NCBI GenBank assembly: GCA_944739405.2
Contig: OX123205.2
Coordinates: 41,188,475-41,252,474 of the forward strand
Reading direction: 5' to 3'
DNA length: 64,000 nt
DNA from: Euclidia mi
Lineage: Eukaryota; Arthropoda; Insecta; Lepidoptera; Erebidae
The notes beneath the pieces were generated by a model. That model was not told the DNA's origin. It did no database searches and saw only the letters and a program-made list of their open reading frames with translations. Numbering within the stretch: position 1 is the first letter of the stretch; every line of letters begins with the position of its first letter. Shown in pieces: positions 63,420 to 64,000 of this stretch. A program made the position numbers and the translations under genes.

Positions 63420-64000
63420 TATCTGTCTGTGTTGTTGAATTCAATAACATTTGAGTCTGGTTATTGCAGGGATTATTAGTAATTGTATTTTGTTTGTTGT
63501 TATATTTGTTACTAATTTGAAAGTAGTACGGTATTGTCCCTTTTTTTATTACGCATTTATGTTGCATTGTTGCATTTTCATTTACTACACTGTGTGCCTT
63601 AGTTTTATTAATGTGCAATTTTATGTTTGCTGGTAACAAGTATTCTAGCTGATAAAGCTTAAAGTTAATGTGGGTATTTATTTTGTTACATAAATGATTG
63701 ACATACCCATAACGATTTTCACAATAATAGTTATGATCAATTACAGTACAATTTTCTACATGGCTAGTCCACACCTTCAGAGATTTATTTAACATGTACT
63801 CATTCAAATAACGGCTATAGAATATTGGGGCTATATAAACATGTGCTTTATGTAATTTATTTATAATTATACTTAAGTTAAAATGTAATTTTTGTATGTT
63901 GTTATCATTACTACCAATACAAATTATTACAATGTCATCTTTAGTTAATTTTTCTGCAATAGTGTCACATTTCGATATAAATTCATTGCTACTGGCACCC
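63394..64000 (-). CDS. LINE ORF1 with SGNH-esterase-like segment (partial)
   Basis: The frame is open from the window edge (first full codon at 63999) to the stop near 63394, about 200 codons. Early residues GASSNEFISK, then DDIVIICIGSNDNN and KAHVYIAPIFYSRYLNE, resemble blocks of the SGNH/GDSL hydrolase fold (the GxND block with its Asn; a following hydrophobic strand and IAP). ORF1 esterases are known in CR1- and related LINEs. The catalytic Ser block lies upstream of the window and a clear DxxH block is not visible. The C-terminal half is Asn/Thr-rich and of unknown role. It overlaps ORF2 by about 26 nt. Confidence 0.6.
   Translation of the reverse strand, partial: GASSNEFISKCDTIAEKLTKDDIVIICIGSNDNNIQKLHFNLSIIINKLHKAHVYIAPIFYSRYLNEYMLNKSLKVWTSHVENCTVIDHNYYCENRYGYVNHLCNKINTHINFKLYQLEYLLPANIKLHINKTKAHSVVNENATMQHKCVIKKGTIPYYFQISNKYNNKQNTITNNPCNNQTQMLLNSTTQTDNECNFFRT

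Larger units (their letters stand above)
60316..64000 (-). mobile_element. two-ORF LINE, runs off the window edge
   Basis: The minus strand holds an ORF1 (open to 64000), an ORF2 with endonuclease and RT, a ~200-nt 3' UTR, and the 3' terminus AATAAATGATTTTGAATTTG near 60317. ORF1 and ORF2 overlap by about 26 nt. The organisation and the esterase-like ORF1 fit the CR1/L2-like side of LINEs. At least one frameshift disrupts ORF2. The 5' end lies beyond the window. Confidence 0.8.

Overview
The window looks like a stretch of a lepidopteran (moth or butterfly) nuclear genome; this is inference from repeat content. Supporting signs are AT-rich DNA, tRNA-derived SINEs with a 3' tail copied from an RTE-like LINE, small Helitron-like elements inserted between A and T, Penelope-like and BEL/Pao elements, and no recognisable intact host gene. 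Almost everything identifiable is a transposable element or its debris, so this is a repeat-rich intergenic or intronic region. There are no rRNA genes, genuine tRNA genes, CRISPR arrays or prokaryotic operons.

Layout. 1-13.4 kb: mostly non-coding, with SINE copies, 5'-truncated RTE-type LINE ends with clear target-site duplications (TSDs), and MITEs. 13.45-16.48 kb (-): a nearly full-length but broken RTE-like LINE (endonuclease plus reverse transcriptase). Its last ~45 bases are also the tail of many SINEs in the window. 19.7-22.9 kb (+): a nearly intact single-ORF LINE with an N-terminal zinc finger and a C-terminal restriction-like endonuclease (R2-like), with one frameshift and a poly(A) tail. 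23.6-33.7 kb: SINEs, a PIF/Harbinger-like MITE, a Penelope-like GIY-YIG fragment, a long inverted-repeat element with a hammerhead-like core, and Helitron-like copies.

34.37-48.35 kb (+): a complete BEL/Pao LTR retrotransposon with two 737-bp LTRs, a TATAA TSD, gag, protease, RT, RNase H and integrase. It has been hit twice. A ~5.1 kb LINE with a twin-priming inversion sits in gag, and itself contains a short poly(A) retroposon. A ~1.1 kb block in pol, between two RT motifs, carries an intact 261-codon gene for a parvovirus-type phospholipase A2 protein. The BEL reading frame also has a TAG between gag and protease, a TAG in RT and a 1-nt frameshift before integrase, so it is dead. A Helitron-like element with an internal ~118-bp satellite follows directly.

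49.7-60.3 kb: sparse, with a 90-bp-arm foldback, a THAP-type zinc-finger exon fragment, a GC-rich retroposon with TSD, and small tandem and inverted repeats. 60.3-64.0 kb (-): a two-ORF LINE (SGNH-esterase-like ORF1, endonuclease/RT ORF2) running off the window edge.

The most notable item is the intact virus-type PLA2 gene inside a decaying retrotransposon. The best mechanistic story is the SINE-LINE tail sharing. All family assignments rest on motif recognition by eye; no database was searched.
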